Shown piece after piece: positions 8,698-16,377 of a DNA stretch of 63,529 nucleotides. The notes under the pieces are model-generated. The model saw only the letters and a program-made list of their open reading frames with translations, was not told the DNA's origin and made no database searches. The first letter of the stretch is position 1; the number at the start of each line of letters is the position of its first letter. The translations under genes were made by a program, and so were the position numbers. The stretch is from Bacillus sp. FJAT-29814 (GTDB taxonomy: Bacteria; Bacillota; Bacilli; Bacillales; Cytobacillaceae), in the NCBI RefSeq assembly GCF_001510715.1, contig NZ_LMTJ01000007.1, positions 176,670 to 240,198 of the forward strand, given 5' to 3'.

Positions 8698-9665
8698 ACA
8701 TGGGACTCCTCTCGCTTTAACTTTTCAGCTTTGATGGTATGACCCGTTAAGTTTAAAAAGACATCATCTAATGAAGGGGGGGATACGTTCAAGGTAATCG
8801 GCGTGATGAACTCTTGATCTAACTGACGGATGATTTCTGGTAATTTTGCTGGCCCTTTCTCCATAAACAGTCGAAGTTCCGAACCTGATTGTTTCACATC
8901 CCCTTCGAAACGGGCAAGCAACGCTGACGCACGCCTTGCTTCCTCTTCTGTTGAGAAGACTAAATCAATGACATCTGCACCAATAGATGATTTTAAGTTC
9001 TCTTGGGTTCCGGATGCAACAATTTTCCCCTCGTTGATAATCGAGAGCCGATCTGCCAATTCATCCGCTTCCTCAAGATATTGGGTTGTCAAAAAAATGG
9101 TCGTACCTTGCTCTTTATTTAGTGATCGGATTTCTTCCCAGATGAGTTTTCGATTATAAGGGTCAAGCCCTGTTGTAGGTTCATCTAAAAATAAGACCTT
9201 TGGGCGTTGAACAAGGGTTAATGCTAAGTCTAGACGTCTACGCATCCCACCTGAATACTTTCCACATTTTCTATTGGCATCTTCGGTTAAACCTACAAGC
9301 TCTAATAATTCGTCCGCTCTCTTCCTCGCCATACTCGACTGAAAACCAAATAATTCCCCCTGAATCTCCAAAAGCTCACGTCCCGTCAACTGCGGGTCAA
9401 TTCCCGTTTCTTGCAGAGCCACTCCAATCACGCGTCGTATTTGTTCCGGCTCATTCGTGACATCGAAACTGGCAATTTCGGCTCTGCCAGATGTGGGTTT
9501 TAATAAAGTGGTGATCATCTGGATAGTGGTTGATTTACCGGCGCCATTTGGACCAAGGAAAGCAAAAAATTCACCCTCTTCAACATTGAATGAAACCCCT
9601 TTTACGGCTTGCACATTTCCTTTAAATGTTTTAACCAAATTCTCCACATGAATCATTGATTTCAT
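8694..9665 (-). CDS. ABC exporter ATPase (DrrA-like)
   Basis: 323 aa. Walker A GPNGAGKST is near residue 39, signature YSGGMRRRLD near 143, Walker B VLFLDEPTTGLD near 163. The C-terminal extension of about 90 residues (PSLDDVFLNLTG) is typical of DrrA-type exporters. The start ATG at 9665 follows GAGGAG by 9 nt. It is the first gene of a two-gene operon with the permease at 7921-8697. The upstream region holds a loose CTAAC...GTTAG dyad near 9720-9745 but no adjacent regulator gene. Confidence 0.9.
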   Translation of the reverse strand: MKSMIHVENLVKTFKGNVQAVKGVSFNVEEGEFFAFLGPNGAGKSTTIQMITTLLKPTSGRAEIASFDVTNEPEQIRRVIGVALQETGIDPQLTGRELLEIQGELFGFQSSMARKRADELLELVGLTEDANRKCGKYSGGMRRRLDLALTLVQRPKVLFLDEPTTGLDPYNRKLIWEEIRSLNKEQGTTIFLTTQYLEEADELADRLSIINEGKIVASGTQENLKSSIGADVIDLVFSTEEEARRASALLARFEGDVKQSGSELRLFMEKGPAKLPEIIRQLDQEFITPITLNVSPPSLDDVFLNLTGHTIKAEKLKREESHV

Positions 9666-9797
9666 TCTAAGCGCTCCTCGTTTAACAAGTTTTAAGCCTG
9701 AAAATGATAAAGCAAACCTCTAACCAATTTATATAGGTCAGTTAGGTAATTTAGCATTAAAAATATAAGTTTTTTTTAAATAGATGGTAAAAAAACA

Positions 9798-9819
9798 GTA
9801 GCTGTAACATGACAGCTAC
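9798..9819 (-). terminator. Rho-independent terminator of the DUF378 gene
   Basis: Perfect 8-bp stem GTAGCTGT / ACAGCTAC with a 6-nt loop, followed on the minus strand by a run of T (TGTTTTTTTACC). Confidence 0.85.
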
Positions 9820-9857
9820 CGAAACTCCTTATCGATCTCATCCCATTTTTTAAACGT

Positions 9858-10055
9858 TTATTTTGAAACCTTAGATAAAAGCTTAATACTATAGATAGCT
9901 GCAAGGCCAACAAGGATATATACAATTCTTGCAAAGATACTGTCCATCCCACCAAACAGGCCTCCGACCAAATCCCATTTAAATAGTCCGACTAATAACC
10001 AATTTAAGCCACCAACAATAATCAATACTAGAGCAATAAGATTTAAAGTTTTCAT
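9858..10055 (-). CDS. DUF378 small membrane protein
   Basis: 65 aa with two hydrophobic helices and the DUF378 core LIIVGGLNWLLVGLF, W.L...FG and IVYILVGLAAIY. I chose the ATG at 10055, because GGAGGG lies about 8 nt upstream; a longer frame exists but its extra N-terminus is not protein-like. Function of DUF378 is unknown. It is divergent from a MerR/B12-binding regulator, and its promoter carries repeated TTGTATA motifs, so it is the obvious target of that regulator. Confidence 0.85.
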   Translation of the reverse strand: MKTLNLIALVLIIVGGLNWLLVGLFKWDLVGGLFGGMDSIFARIVYILVGLAAIYSIKLLSKVSK

Positions 10056-10098
10056 CTGCATTACCCTCCTTATAGTTTTTGTATAGCTTACTGTTAAT

Positions 10099-10127
10099 AT
10101 TATACAAATACTATACAAGTGGTGCAA
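10099..10127 (-). promoter_or_regulatory. Sigma-A promoter of the DUF378 gene with embedded operator repeats
   Basis: On the minus strand TTGCAC (10122-10127) and TATAAT (10099-10104) are separated by exactly 17 bp, a near-consensus vegetative promoter. Two direct copies of TTGTATA (rc 10101-10107 and 10112-10118) cover the spacer and the -10, and another TTTGTATAG lies at 10077-10085. Binding there would block RNA polymerase, as CarH/LitR-type repressors do. Confidence 0.65.
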
Positions 10128-10242
10128 TAGTTTTTTAAGATTATGAACATTTTGATTAGAACTTTTCCAAAAAGGCACTATACCAACTGATCTTGGACTC
10201 ACGTCTTCCTCACACTTCTCCCCCTTGAATCACGTATAGGTT

Positions 10243-10262
10243 TTGTATAAAATATGTATAAC
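10243..10262 (+). promoter_or_regulatory. Putative autoregulatory operator of the MerR/B12 gene
   Basis: TTGTATAAAATATGTATAAC just upstream of the regulator's ribosome site contains two TGTATA copies spaced 11 bp apart, the same half-site and spacing as in the divergent DUF378 promoter. This fits one regulator acting on both genes. No unambiguous -35/-10 pair was found on this strand. Confidence 0.5.
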
Positions 10263-10278
10263 TATAGGTAGGTGATGA

Positions 10279-11160
10279 ATGGTGTACAGTATCAAAAAAG
10301 TGTCTGAATTACTCGACATCCCCTCTGTAACAATAAGAGCATGGGAAAATAGATATCATGTAGTCAATCCAATGCGAACGGAAGGCGGACACCGCTTATA
10401 CAGTAAAAAAGACATAGAAACCTTAAAATGGTTAAAAGAACAAACAACAAAGAATCAGATGAAAATTAGTGAGGCTGTCCAACTTTTACAGCAGTCAACA
10501 TACAAGCCTATTGAGTCCATACCCATTAGCAAACCTTATGAGGATCTAAAAGCCAAATTGTATCATGCCCTCATTGAAATGGATGCTCAAGAGGCTAACA
10601 ACATCACTGAAGTGGCTTTTTCTATGTTCGAATACGAATATGTCTTTCATCACCTTTTGGCAGAAATACTTTATCGAATCGGTGATGACTGGGAAAATGG
10701 CAAAATTACTGTTGCCCAAGAACACTTTGCTTCTCAATTCGTCATGAACCGGTTTGGTCAGTTTTTAAGAATTCTTCCTGTAAACAAGTCGCTACCCAAA
10801 ATCTTAGCCTTTTGTCCGGAGGGAGAAGATCATCACATTGGACTGATGCTATTTAGCCTGTTTCTGCGAAAAAAAGGACATGAAGTGATTTATTTAGGCC
10901 CGAATACACCTTTCGATGGTTTATTAGATGTAATGGAAAACAAGCAGCTTTCTATCATTGCCATCTCGATTACCAACCCCGCTCATATGGTGAGGGTTGA
11001 AAAATGGATTCAAGCATGTATAGAGACAAATACCCAATTAAAGTTTGTCATCGGTGGTAAAGGTGTTCTTAGAAGTCAGCAAAGAGTTACGCAATCCGTT
11101 TCTTATTTTACTGATTCAGATTGGGAATCATTGTATGAATCAAAATTCGCATTAAACTAA
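10279..11160 (+). CDS. MerR-family regulator with cobalamin-binding domain (CarH/LitR-type)
   Basis: 293 aa. The N-terminal MerR winged helix spans residues 1-70 (YSIKKVSELLDIPSVTIRAW, TEGGHRLYS). A helical B12-binding bundle follows with the W-x9-EH motif (WENGKITVAQEH), and then a Rossmann-like cobalamin domain with E-x-H-x-x-G (EDHHIG). The W/EH and ExHxxG motifs are what AdoCbl-dependent photoreceptors of the CarH/LitR type use to hold cobalamin. Such proteins repress in the dark and release DNA on light or loss of AdoCbl. Light sensing is inferred; no carotenoid gene is nearby. Divergent partner: DUF378. Confidence 0.85.
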   Translation: MVYSIKKVSELLDIPSVTIRAWENRYHVVNPMRTEGGHRLYSKKDIETLKWLKEQTTKNQMKISEAVQLLQQSTYKPIESIPISKPYEDLKAKLYHALIEMDAQEANNITEVAFSMFEYEYVFHHLLAEILYRIGDDWENGKITVAQEHFASQFVMNRFGQFLRILPVNKSLPKILAFCPEGEDHHIGLMLFSLFLRKKGHEVIYLGPNTPFDGLLDVMENKQLSIIAISITNPAHMVRVEKWIQACIETNTQLKFVIGGKGVLRSQQRVTQSVSYFTDSDWESLYESKFALN

Positions 11161-11164
11161 TCTA

Positions 11165-11186
11165 AATTGATTAATAAGAATCAATT
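11165..11186 (+). terminator. Weak AT-rich hairpin after the MerR/B12 gene
   Basis: Stem AATTGATT / AATCAATT with a 6-nt loop five bases after the stop codon. There is no strong T-run, so it is at best a weak terminator or a 3'-stabilising hairpin. Confidence 0.35.
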
Positions 11187-11275
11187 GATTAAATTTGTTG
11201 GTGTTTAGGAAATCATTTAGGTGTTTTTTAACTGATAAGGCTTTGGGGATGATTGGCGGAGAGTCGAATAAAAAA

Positions 11276-11298
11276 ACAGGACTATTTATTAGCCCTGT
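11276..11298 (-). terminator. Short terminator hairpin after the truncated serine hydrolase
   Basis: ACAGG / CCTGT 5-bp stem with a 13-nt loop, followed on the minus strand by seven T. Short stem but strong U-tract. Confidence 0.5.
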
Positions 11299-11309
11299 CA
11301 TTTACTAAT

Positions 11310-11948
11310 TTACAATAACGCATCAGCTTTTTTTATACCTTTTAGAAGCTTATCCGCCAATTGAAACATTAACCGAATCCCTTTTTGACCATATCCAAAT
11401 TGGTTTAAGGTTCCAATGATATAGGCATCCGTCGCAGGATGGTAAAACAGAAACGAACCGGTAGAGCCGGCATTCCCCCAAGAATTATACTTTGCTGGCA
11501 TTAACACAGGAACCGTTTTTATGTTCATCAGTCCATACCCGTAATCAATTCCTAAAAATAATTTACCCCAGTCATTCTTCATTTTTTCAAGCGTTTCTTT
11601 CTTTAGGATCTCACCATTAACTAATGCTTTCATGAACTTTAACAAGTCCTCAGTAGTAGATACAACACCGCCTCCAGCATATAAAATGCTCAGGCTCTCG
11701 TTATTCGTCATGTCCGTTTGGCGAATATAAAACTTGGCTACTTCGTATGGACTCTTTTCTAATGACTCAGTACGGGAGAAATGGGAGTGTTTCATCCCTA
11801 GAGGTTCAAAAATGTTTTTCCTCAGAACTTCACGGAAAGGCAACCTGGTGATTTTTTCCATAATGAGTCCTAATAGATGATATCCCGTAAGTACCCAATT
11901 ATATAATGGTTCAATTGCACTTGTCGGAAAGCCACAAAAACTATTCAA
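11310..11948 (-). pseudogene. 5'-truncated beta-lactamase-fold serine hydrolase
   Basis: The frame encodes about 212 residues matching the C-terminal half of class C beta-lactamase/DD-peptidase-like hydrolases: the second catalytic motif region (YNWVLTGYHLLGLIMEKITR), LPFREVLRKNIFEPLGM, YGYGLMNI and GSTGSFLFY. The N-terminal half with the catalytic SxxK serine is missing. A TAA stop lies directly before the first usable TTG, no ribosome site is visible and fewer than 100 bp remain before the divergent gene. I therefore call it a deletion remnant. Intact paralogues are at 22191-23357 and 32778-33992. Confidence 0.8.
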
Positions 11949-12043
11949 TTATTTAGATTTTGTATGTATATCCTCGTTATATAAAACAACCCCATTCACA
12001 TAAATTGTTCTTAGGATCATTAATTTAAAAGGAGGGATTTTTA

Positions 12044-12868
12044 TTGGAGGAAGTTAACCATACCATTTCACCCCCTAAAAAGCGTTTAAAGACCGTATTA
12101 TTCACTATTTTCGCTTCTATATTCGCAATTGGCGGCTTAATTTTACTGGAGTCTTTACAGGAAGGATTACTGCCTTGGGTTACAATTGGGTGCCCAGGTT
12201 GTGATGCGGAGAACCCTGTTTATAATGTGGATAAATTTCGTTGGTTTGGTGCCGAACATGGAGCTTTAGTAGGCATCATGTTTAGCGGCAGCTTGATTGC
12301 TCTGCTATGGAAACCATGGAATAAGCCACTTTTGCTACAGTTCTATATCTTAGGCCATATCATTTTCCTAGGATTATCCTTTTTAATAGGGGTTGAAAAT
12401 CCCGATGCGGCACCATTAATTGAACTTATATTCTTAATACCACTCATAATATTGGCAATAACGTACCCGGGAAAAGGCTTATGGAATAATATATTAAAAA
12501 ACGCGAATTATTCACGCCCATTACTCCTCCTAACCTTAATCGCTTTTATTGTAATGGCTCCAAGTATGTGGGATCAGCTTCAATCCCAACTTAATGTTGA
12601 TAGTGAATTTGCTAAATATAATAGATGGGCCGAAAGTATACAACTTTTCTCCATTCTGATTTTTTCAAATTTATTAGCAGCAACTCGAAAACCTGGGTGG
12701 AAAGAACTCACCGTTCTAATCGGTATTTCATATTTATTCTTAGGAATCGCTGCGATCACAGTTCCAGGTCAAGAAGGCAGCTGGGGAATTTATGGAGGTA
12801 TTATATCCATCTTAGGTGGAATCGGTTATATTGGTATTGCCTCAAACAAATTTAAAACAAAGAAATAA
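12044..12868 (+). CDS. Uncharacterised multi-pass membrane protein
   Basis: 274 aa with about eight predicted helices and short loops. It uses a TTG start at 12044 behind a strong AAAAGGAGGG. A GCPGCDAENP segment between helices 1 and 2 has two cysteines three residues apart that could form a disulfide or bind metal, and it is followed by FRWFGAEHGALVG. I do not recognise a named family. It stands alone, with a good terminator downstream. Confidence 0.7.
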   Translation: MEEVNHTISPPKKRLKTVLFTIFASIFAIGGLILLESLQEGLLPWVTIGCPGCDAENPVYNVDKFRWFGAEHGALVGIMFSGSLIALLWKPWNKPLLLQFYILGHIIFLGLSFLIGVENPDAAPLIELIFLIPLIILAITYPGKGLWNNILKNANYSRPLLLLTLIAFIVMAPSMWDQLQSQLNVDSEFAKYNRWAESIQLFSILIFSNLLAATRKPGWKELTVLIGISYLFLGIAAITVPGQEGSWGIYGGIISILGGIGYIGIASNKFKTKK

Positions 12869-12918
12869 ATCCAAGAGTAAGGTTTTACCTTTCTATAAAA
12901 ATATCAATCGGGCGCCAA

Positions 12919-12942
12919 AGGCTTAGAGAAATCTCTAAGCCT
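12919..12942 (+). terminator. Rho-independent terminator
   Basis: Perfect 11-bp stem AGGCTTAGAGA / TCTCTAAGCCT with a 2-nt formal loop and TTTTTCC after it. Terminates the membrane-protein gene at 12044-12868. Confidence 0.85.
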
Positions 12943-13166
12943 TTTTCCTGTGAAATGTGTTGTGAACGGTTTTATTATTTAACAAATGCTTAGTCTTTTA
13001 GCAATAAGAAAAAAGGCCCACTTAAGACCATAAAATTGAATGGCAAAAATGAAAGTTGGGTATTTTGTCTCATTATTTAAAATTTTCAGATAAATAATCC
13101 AAAAAATAGATTTAATAGCTTATAATGGTATTGTTTCTATTTACATATCAAAAAGGGGGAAATGAA

Positions 13167-14624
13167 ATGAAGAAGAAACTAGCAGTTCTATCTATTTGTT
13201 CGGCTCTATCATTTTCTTTACTGGTCGGGCTCCCAACAAATAAAACAAATGCTGCACCTGAAAAGGAGCATTATGTATTAGCGTACAAAGGGAAATTACC
13301 TAGTAATTTCTCAGAAACTATCTCTAAGGCAGGAGGGGCTGTTGAAAGAGTTATCCCTGAAATCGGGATTATTGAGGCCGCATCAGCAGATCCAACCTTC
13401 CTTTCAAAAGTGAAAAAAGATACAAACATTCAATCAGCTGGAAGAGAACTTGAAGCCTACTTAGAAACGGATCCGGATGACGCCGTGAAGTTTACTCCTG
13501 GTACCCCAAATGGGGAGAAAGTGACTTTGGATCCAAACGCAGCAAGCTATTGGGATAAACAATGGGACATGCAGCGTTTAACACATGAAGGTGATTCTTA
13601 TAAGTTAAATAAAGGAAATCACGATACGGTTGTAGCCGTTATTGATACAGGAATTGACTTCGGCCATCCGGATTTGAAGGAAAATGCCGATTTAGCGGGT
13701 TCGAAAACCTTCGTACCGGGTACAAAAGATGCTTGGGACCAAAATGGCCACGGCACCCACGTCGCTGGATCGATTGCAGCGAATGGGAAGGTTAAAGGTG
13801 TAGGTCCAGAGTTAACGGTTAGAGCCTACCGAGTTTTTGGAGCAACAGGCGGAGCGCAACAATCATGGATCACCGATGCCATTGTAGCAGCAGCAAACGA
13901 TGGGGTTGAAGTCATTAATATGTCCATCGGGGGCTGGCGTTGGATGGCTAATAACTTAGACGAGAAAGGCGATTCCGCTTCAATGGTAGCCTATCACCGT
14001 GCCGTTCAGTATGCCATCCAAAAGGGAGTTACTGTTGTCGTGTCTTCTGGTAATGACTCAAAAAACCTAGGTGATTTACATGATATGCAAGCATACTGGA
14101 AGGCAAATTATGGCATAGACATTAAAGGTCCATCTCGTGTCGTACCAGCCCAAATTCCTGGAGTGATCACTGTATCTTCCTCAAATGAATGGTCCGATCA
14201 GAACATTGCCTTCTACTCTAATTATGGAAATCCTATCGATGTGGCCGGCCCTGGTGGGGATAATGGTCCATTATATGATAGTTTATATCGTCAAGACCCA
14301 GCCGGAGACTATTTAGCTAAACGTGATTTCACTTATCGAACATTGTCTACTTACCCTACTTATCCAGTTGGAGGTGGGAATGCAACGACACAATTCAGTG
14401 ACGGAAAATGGCATGGCTATTCCTATTTACATGGAACTTCTATGGCAGCACCGAAAGTTGCTGGTGTAGCTGGAGTCATTAAAGCCGCTCACCCTGAGTA
14501 TAATCCTGCCCAAGTGTCAGCCGCCATCAGACAAAGTGCCATTGATTTTGGCAAAGTCGGGAACGATCCACTATACGGGTCAGGCGAAGCCAACATTTAT
14601 AACTTCTTATCAAAGGATAAATAA
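13167..14624 (+). CDS. Secreted subtilisin-family (S8) serine protease
   Basis: 485 aa from the ATG at 13167 (AAAAGGGGG upstream). A Sec signal peptide (MKKKLAVLSICSALSFSLLV...) is followed by an inhibitor-like propeptide to about residue 105 and the S8 catalytic domain. The triad is present: Asp in AVIDTGID near residue 160, His in NGHGTHVAG near 197, Ser in GTSMAAP near 424. The domain is longer than subtilisin, with an insert (QPVG-type loops around residues 345-410) before the serine. Probably an extracellular degradative protease; it is monocistronic with its own terminator. Confidence 0.9.
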   Translation: MKKKLAVLSICSALSFSLLVGLPTNKTNAAPEKEHYVLAYKGKLPSNFSETISKAGGAVERVIPEIGIIEAASADPTFLSKVKKDTNIQSAGRELEAYLETDPDDAVKFTPGTPNGEKVTLDPNAASYWDKQWDMQRLTHEGDSYKLNKGNHDTVVAVIDTGIDFGHPDLKENADLAGSKTFVPGTKDAWDQNGHGTHVAGSIAANGKVKGVGPELTVRAYRVFGATGGAQQSWITDAIVAAANDGVEVINMSIGGWRWMANNLDEKGDSASMVAYHRAVQYAIQKGVTVVVSSGNDSKNLGDLHDMQAYWKANYGIDIKGPSRVVPAQIPGVITVSSSNEWSDQNIAFYSNYGNPIDVAGPGGDNGPLYDSLYRQDPAGDYLAKRDFTYRTLSTYPTYPVGGGNATTQFSDGKWHGYSYLHGTSMAAPKVAGVAGVIKAAHPEYNPAQVSAAIRQSAIDFGKVGNDPLYGSGEANIYNFLSKDK

Positions 14625-14639
14625 TAATAATAATAATAA
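14621..14639. repeat. ATA/TAA trinucleotide microsatellite
   Basis: Six tandem ATA/TAA units directly at the stop codon of the protease gene, providing several in-frame TAA stops and leading into the terminator hairpin. Replication slippage here would only alter the 3' UTR. Confidence 0.8.
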
Positions 14640-14668
14640 GGCCGCTGGGTGTAAACTTTGCGGCTTTA
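14639..14668 (+). terminator. Terminator of the protease gene
   Basis: AAGGCCGC / GCGGCTTT stem (one bulge) with a 14-nt loop and a T-rich tail, 15 nt after the stop codon. Confidence 0.65.
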
Positions 14669-14736
14669 TTAATGAGTTAGACTTTGAATACTCATTTCAC
14701 TACTGTATTGCAATTCTGTTTTAACACTACTTAATC

Positions 14737-16200
14737 CTACCGGCTCACCTCGATCCCGTCGGCCACCCTCAGCTCGACTCCGTCAATATCTTCGACAACG
14801 TTTTCGACCATGCTGAGATTCTTCCCGGCATCAATCCTTATGCCATTGGCCGCTTGTCGAATGACGTTGGACTCGATCCTTATGCCTGATGGGATTCCTT
14901 TGCCCCGTCCATCAGCACCGCGGTCCTTACTGAGCCGGATAGACCAGAATCCGTCCGTCCCTCCAGTGATGTAGTTACCGCTCAACTCCGTGCCCGGCGC
15001 ATTGCGGACCTCGATGCCGGCCTTCGAATCCTCTCCGGCGGTGATCCTGTTGTCCTCGATGAGGGTGTCAGGAGTTCCCAGAATGACGAGGATTCCCTGA
15101 CGATTTCCGATCAGGTCGTTGGAGTGCACCCAGTTTCCATGCCCTGAGGCGTCGTGCTTGTTCTTGTACCCTCCGGAATTGCCCAGCGCGATGCCCGCCT
15201 GCTTCCCGCCGATGACCGTGTTGTCCCTGACTTCGTTTAGGTATTCACCCTCGCCGTGCAGGTCAATGACGTCGAGGTGGCTGCCGACGATCGTGTTCTC
15301 CGCCACGAGATTGTTGTGCGTGGGAAACTGAAGCAGAATGGCGTGTCGCAGATGCCTGCCATCGAAGGTATTGCCGATGACGACGTTGTGCCGGGAATCG
15401 TTGCCGGCATCCGGGTCGTGCTGGTCCGCTGAGCCCTCTATCGCAATACCGTATCCCTGTCCACCGGGACCGACGGCAGTTGCCTCACTAATATGGTTTC
15501 CAGAGAGGGTCACTTCCCGGCTGGCCTTGACGGAGATGCCGTGGCGCTCGAACCTGCGGATACCCAGGTTCTCCACAAGGACCCGAGAGCTTGCCTTCCC
15601 TTTGTGGGCTCCTATATAGATTCCATACATAGGGCCGCCACCCGCGTCCCCGTCGTTAGGGTCGTCGCCGAGTCGACCATCATGACGGGAGGTGATGGTG
15701 AAGTCAGCGACGATGACGTCGTGGATGCCGGAACCGCGAATCACCCGGCTGCCATCCTTGCCGTCGAGGGAGGTCAGCAGCACGGTGCGCTCTTGGCCCT
15801 CGCCGCGTAGGTCCACGCCACTGCGCAACACGATGTTCGCCGACTTGTCGGCTGGGTCAGTGGAGCGCAGGTCATATGTGCCGGCCGGAAGCAAGACCTC
15901 GTCACCCGGTTTAGCCGCGTCCAAGGCCTTCCTGATGGCTGCCGCGTCGTCGTGTGAGCCTGGATCCGGATCTGCCCCGAAGTCGGTGACGTCCAGGGTC
16001 CTGCCCGTGGCCGGATCAGGTGTCGGCACCTTGATCGGCTCGCCGGACCGGTCTACCAAGCCGGGGACCTGCCAGTCATCGCTCCCGACCGGCCCTTCGG
16101 GTTCCTCGACGGCACATGCGGTCATGAGGACCACCAGAACAATGGCCACCCACCACGAATGCGCCTGACTTCTCCGGCTGCTCCGAACGGATCCCTTCAT
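14737..16200 (-). CDS. GC-rich beta-helix (pectate-lyase-superfamily) lipoprotein
   Basis: 487 aa from the ATG at 16200. It has an N-terminal lipoprotein signal (VAIVLVVLMTAC, lipobox cysteine near residue 29), then a Pectate_lyase_3-like entry domain (DVTDFGADPD...DDAAAIRKALDAA, PAGTYDL). Right-handed parallel beta-helix rungs follow (VENLGIRRF.., GISVKASREVTLSGN, NVVIGNTFDGR, AGIALGN, IRIESNVI). Probably a polysaccharide lyase/hydrolase or surface carbohydrate binder. Codon use is strongly GC-rich (GTC, GCC, CTG), unlike the neighbours, which suggests transfer from an actinobacterium. Its start is preceded by AAGGAAGGA, but the spacing is long. Confidence 0.75.
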   Translation of the reverse strand: MKGSVRSSRRSQAHSWWVAIVLVVLMTACAVEEPEGPVGSDDWQVPGLVDRSGEPIKVPTPDPATGRTLDVTDFGADPDPGSHDDAAAIRKALDAAKPGDEVLLPAGTYDLRSTDPADKSANIVLRSGVDLRGEGQERTVLLTSLDGKDGSRVIRGSGIHDVIVADFTITSRHDGRLGDDPNDGDAGGGPMYGIYIGAHKGKASSRVLVENLGIRRFERHGISVKASREVTLSGNHISEATAVGPGGQGYGIAIEGSADQHDPDAGNDSRHNVVIGNTFDGRHLRHAILLQFPTHNNLVAENTIVGSHLDVIDLHGEGEYLNEVRDNTVIGGKQAGIALGNSGGYKNKHDASGHGNWVHSNDLIGNRQGILVILGTPDTLIEDNRITAGEDSKAGIEVRNAPGTELSGNYITGGTDGFWSIRLSKDRGADGRGKGIPSGIRIESNVIRQAANGIRIDAGKNLSMVENVVEDIDGVELRVADGIEVSR

Positions 16201-16272
16201 TAGAATTCCCACGTCCTTCCTTAATTTCTTTTCGTCCCATTTGTCGTCCATTAAGGCGTCGAGAAAAGCAAT

Positions 16273-16315
16273 GAGCCCGCTGGCCCTCGGCCTGATTTGC
16301 CGAGCTCGCGGGCTC
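16273..16315 (-). terminator. GC-rich nested hairpin between the two island genes
   Basis: Outer stem GAGCCCGC / GCGGGCTC, inner stem CTCGGC / GCCGAG, T-runs on both sides (ACTTTTTAG on plus, GCTTTTC on minus). Probably terminates the GH3 gene upstream of the beta-helix gene. High GC marks it as part of the transferred segment. Confidence 0.6.
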
Positions 16316-16377
16316 ACCACTTTTTAGATGCTTGACGCCCCCCTGCTGGGTCGCCCCGTCATCCCATTGCCAAGGGC

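Noticed and set aside
9700..9760. Operator dyad CTAAC...GTTAG before the DrrA-like gene
   Set aside because: Only 5-bp arms with wide spacing and no neighbouring regulator gene; not distinguishable from chance.
10056..10202. Longer DUF378 frame starting at 10202
   Set aside because: The extra residues are not conserved-looking, overlap the promoter and operator, and the ATG at 10055 has the proper ribosome site.
15119..16168. Long plus-strand frames opposite the beta-helix gene
   Set aside because: Shadows of GC-rich coding sequence on the other strand; no ribosome sites and low-complexity translations.
16190..16212. Adjacent GGATCC and GAATTC restriction sites at the start of the beta-helix gene
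   Set aside because: Both occur by chance in genomic DNA; nothing else suggests a cloning junction.
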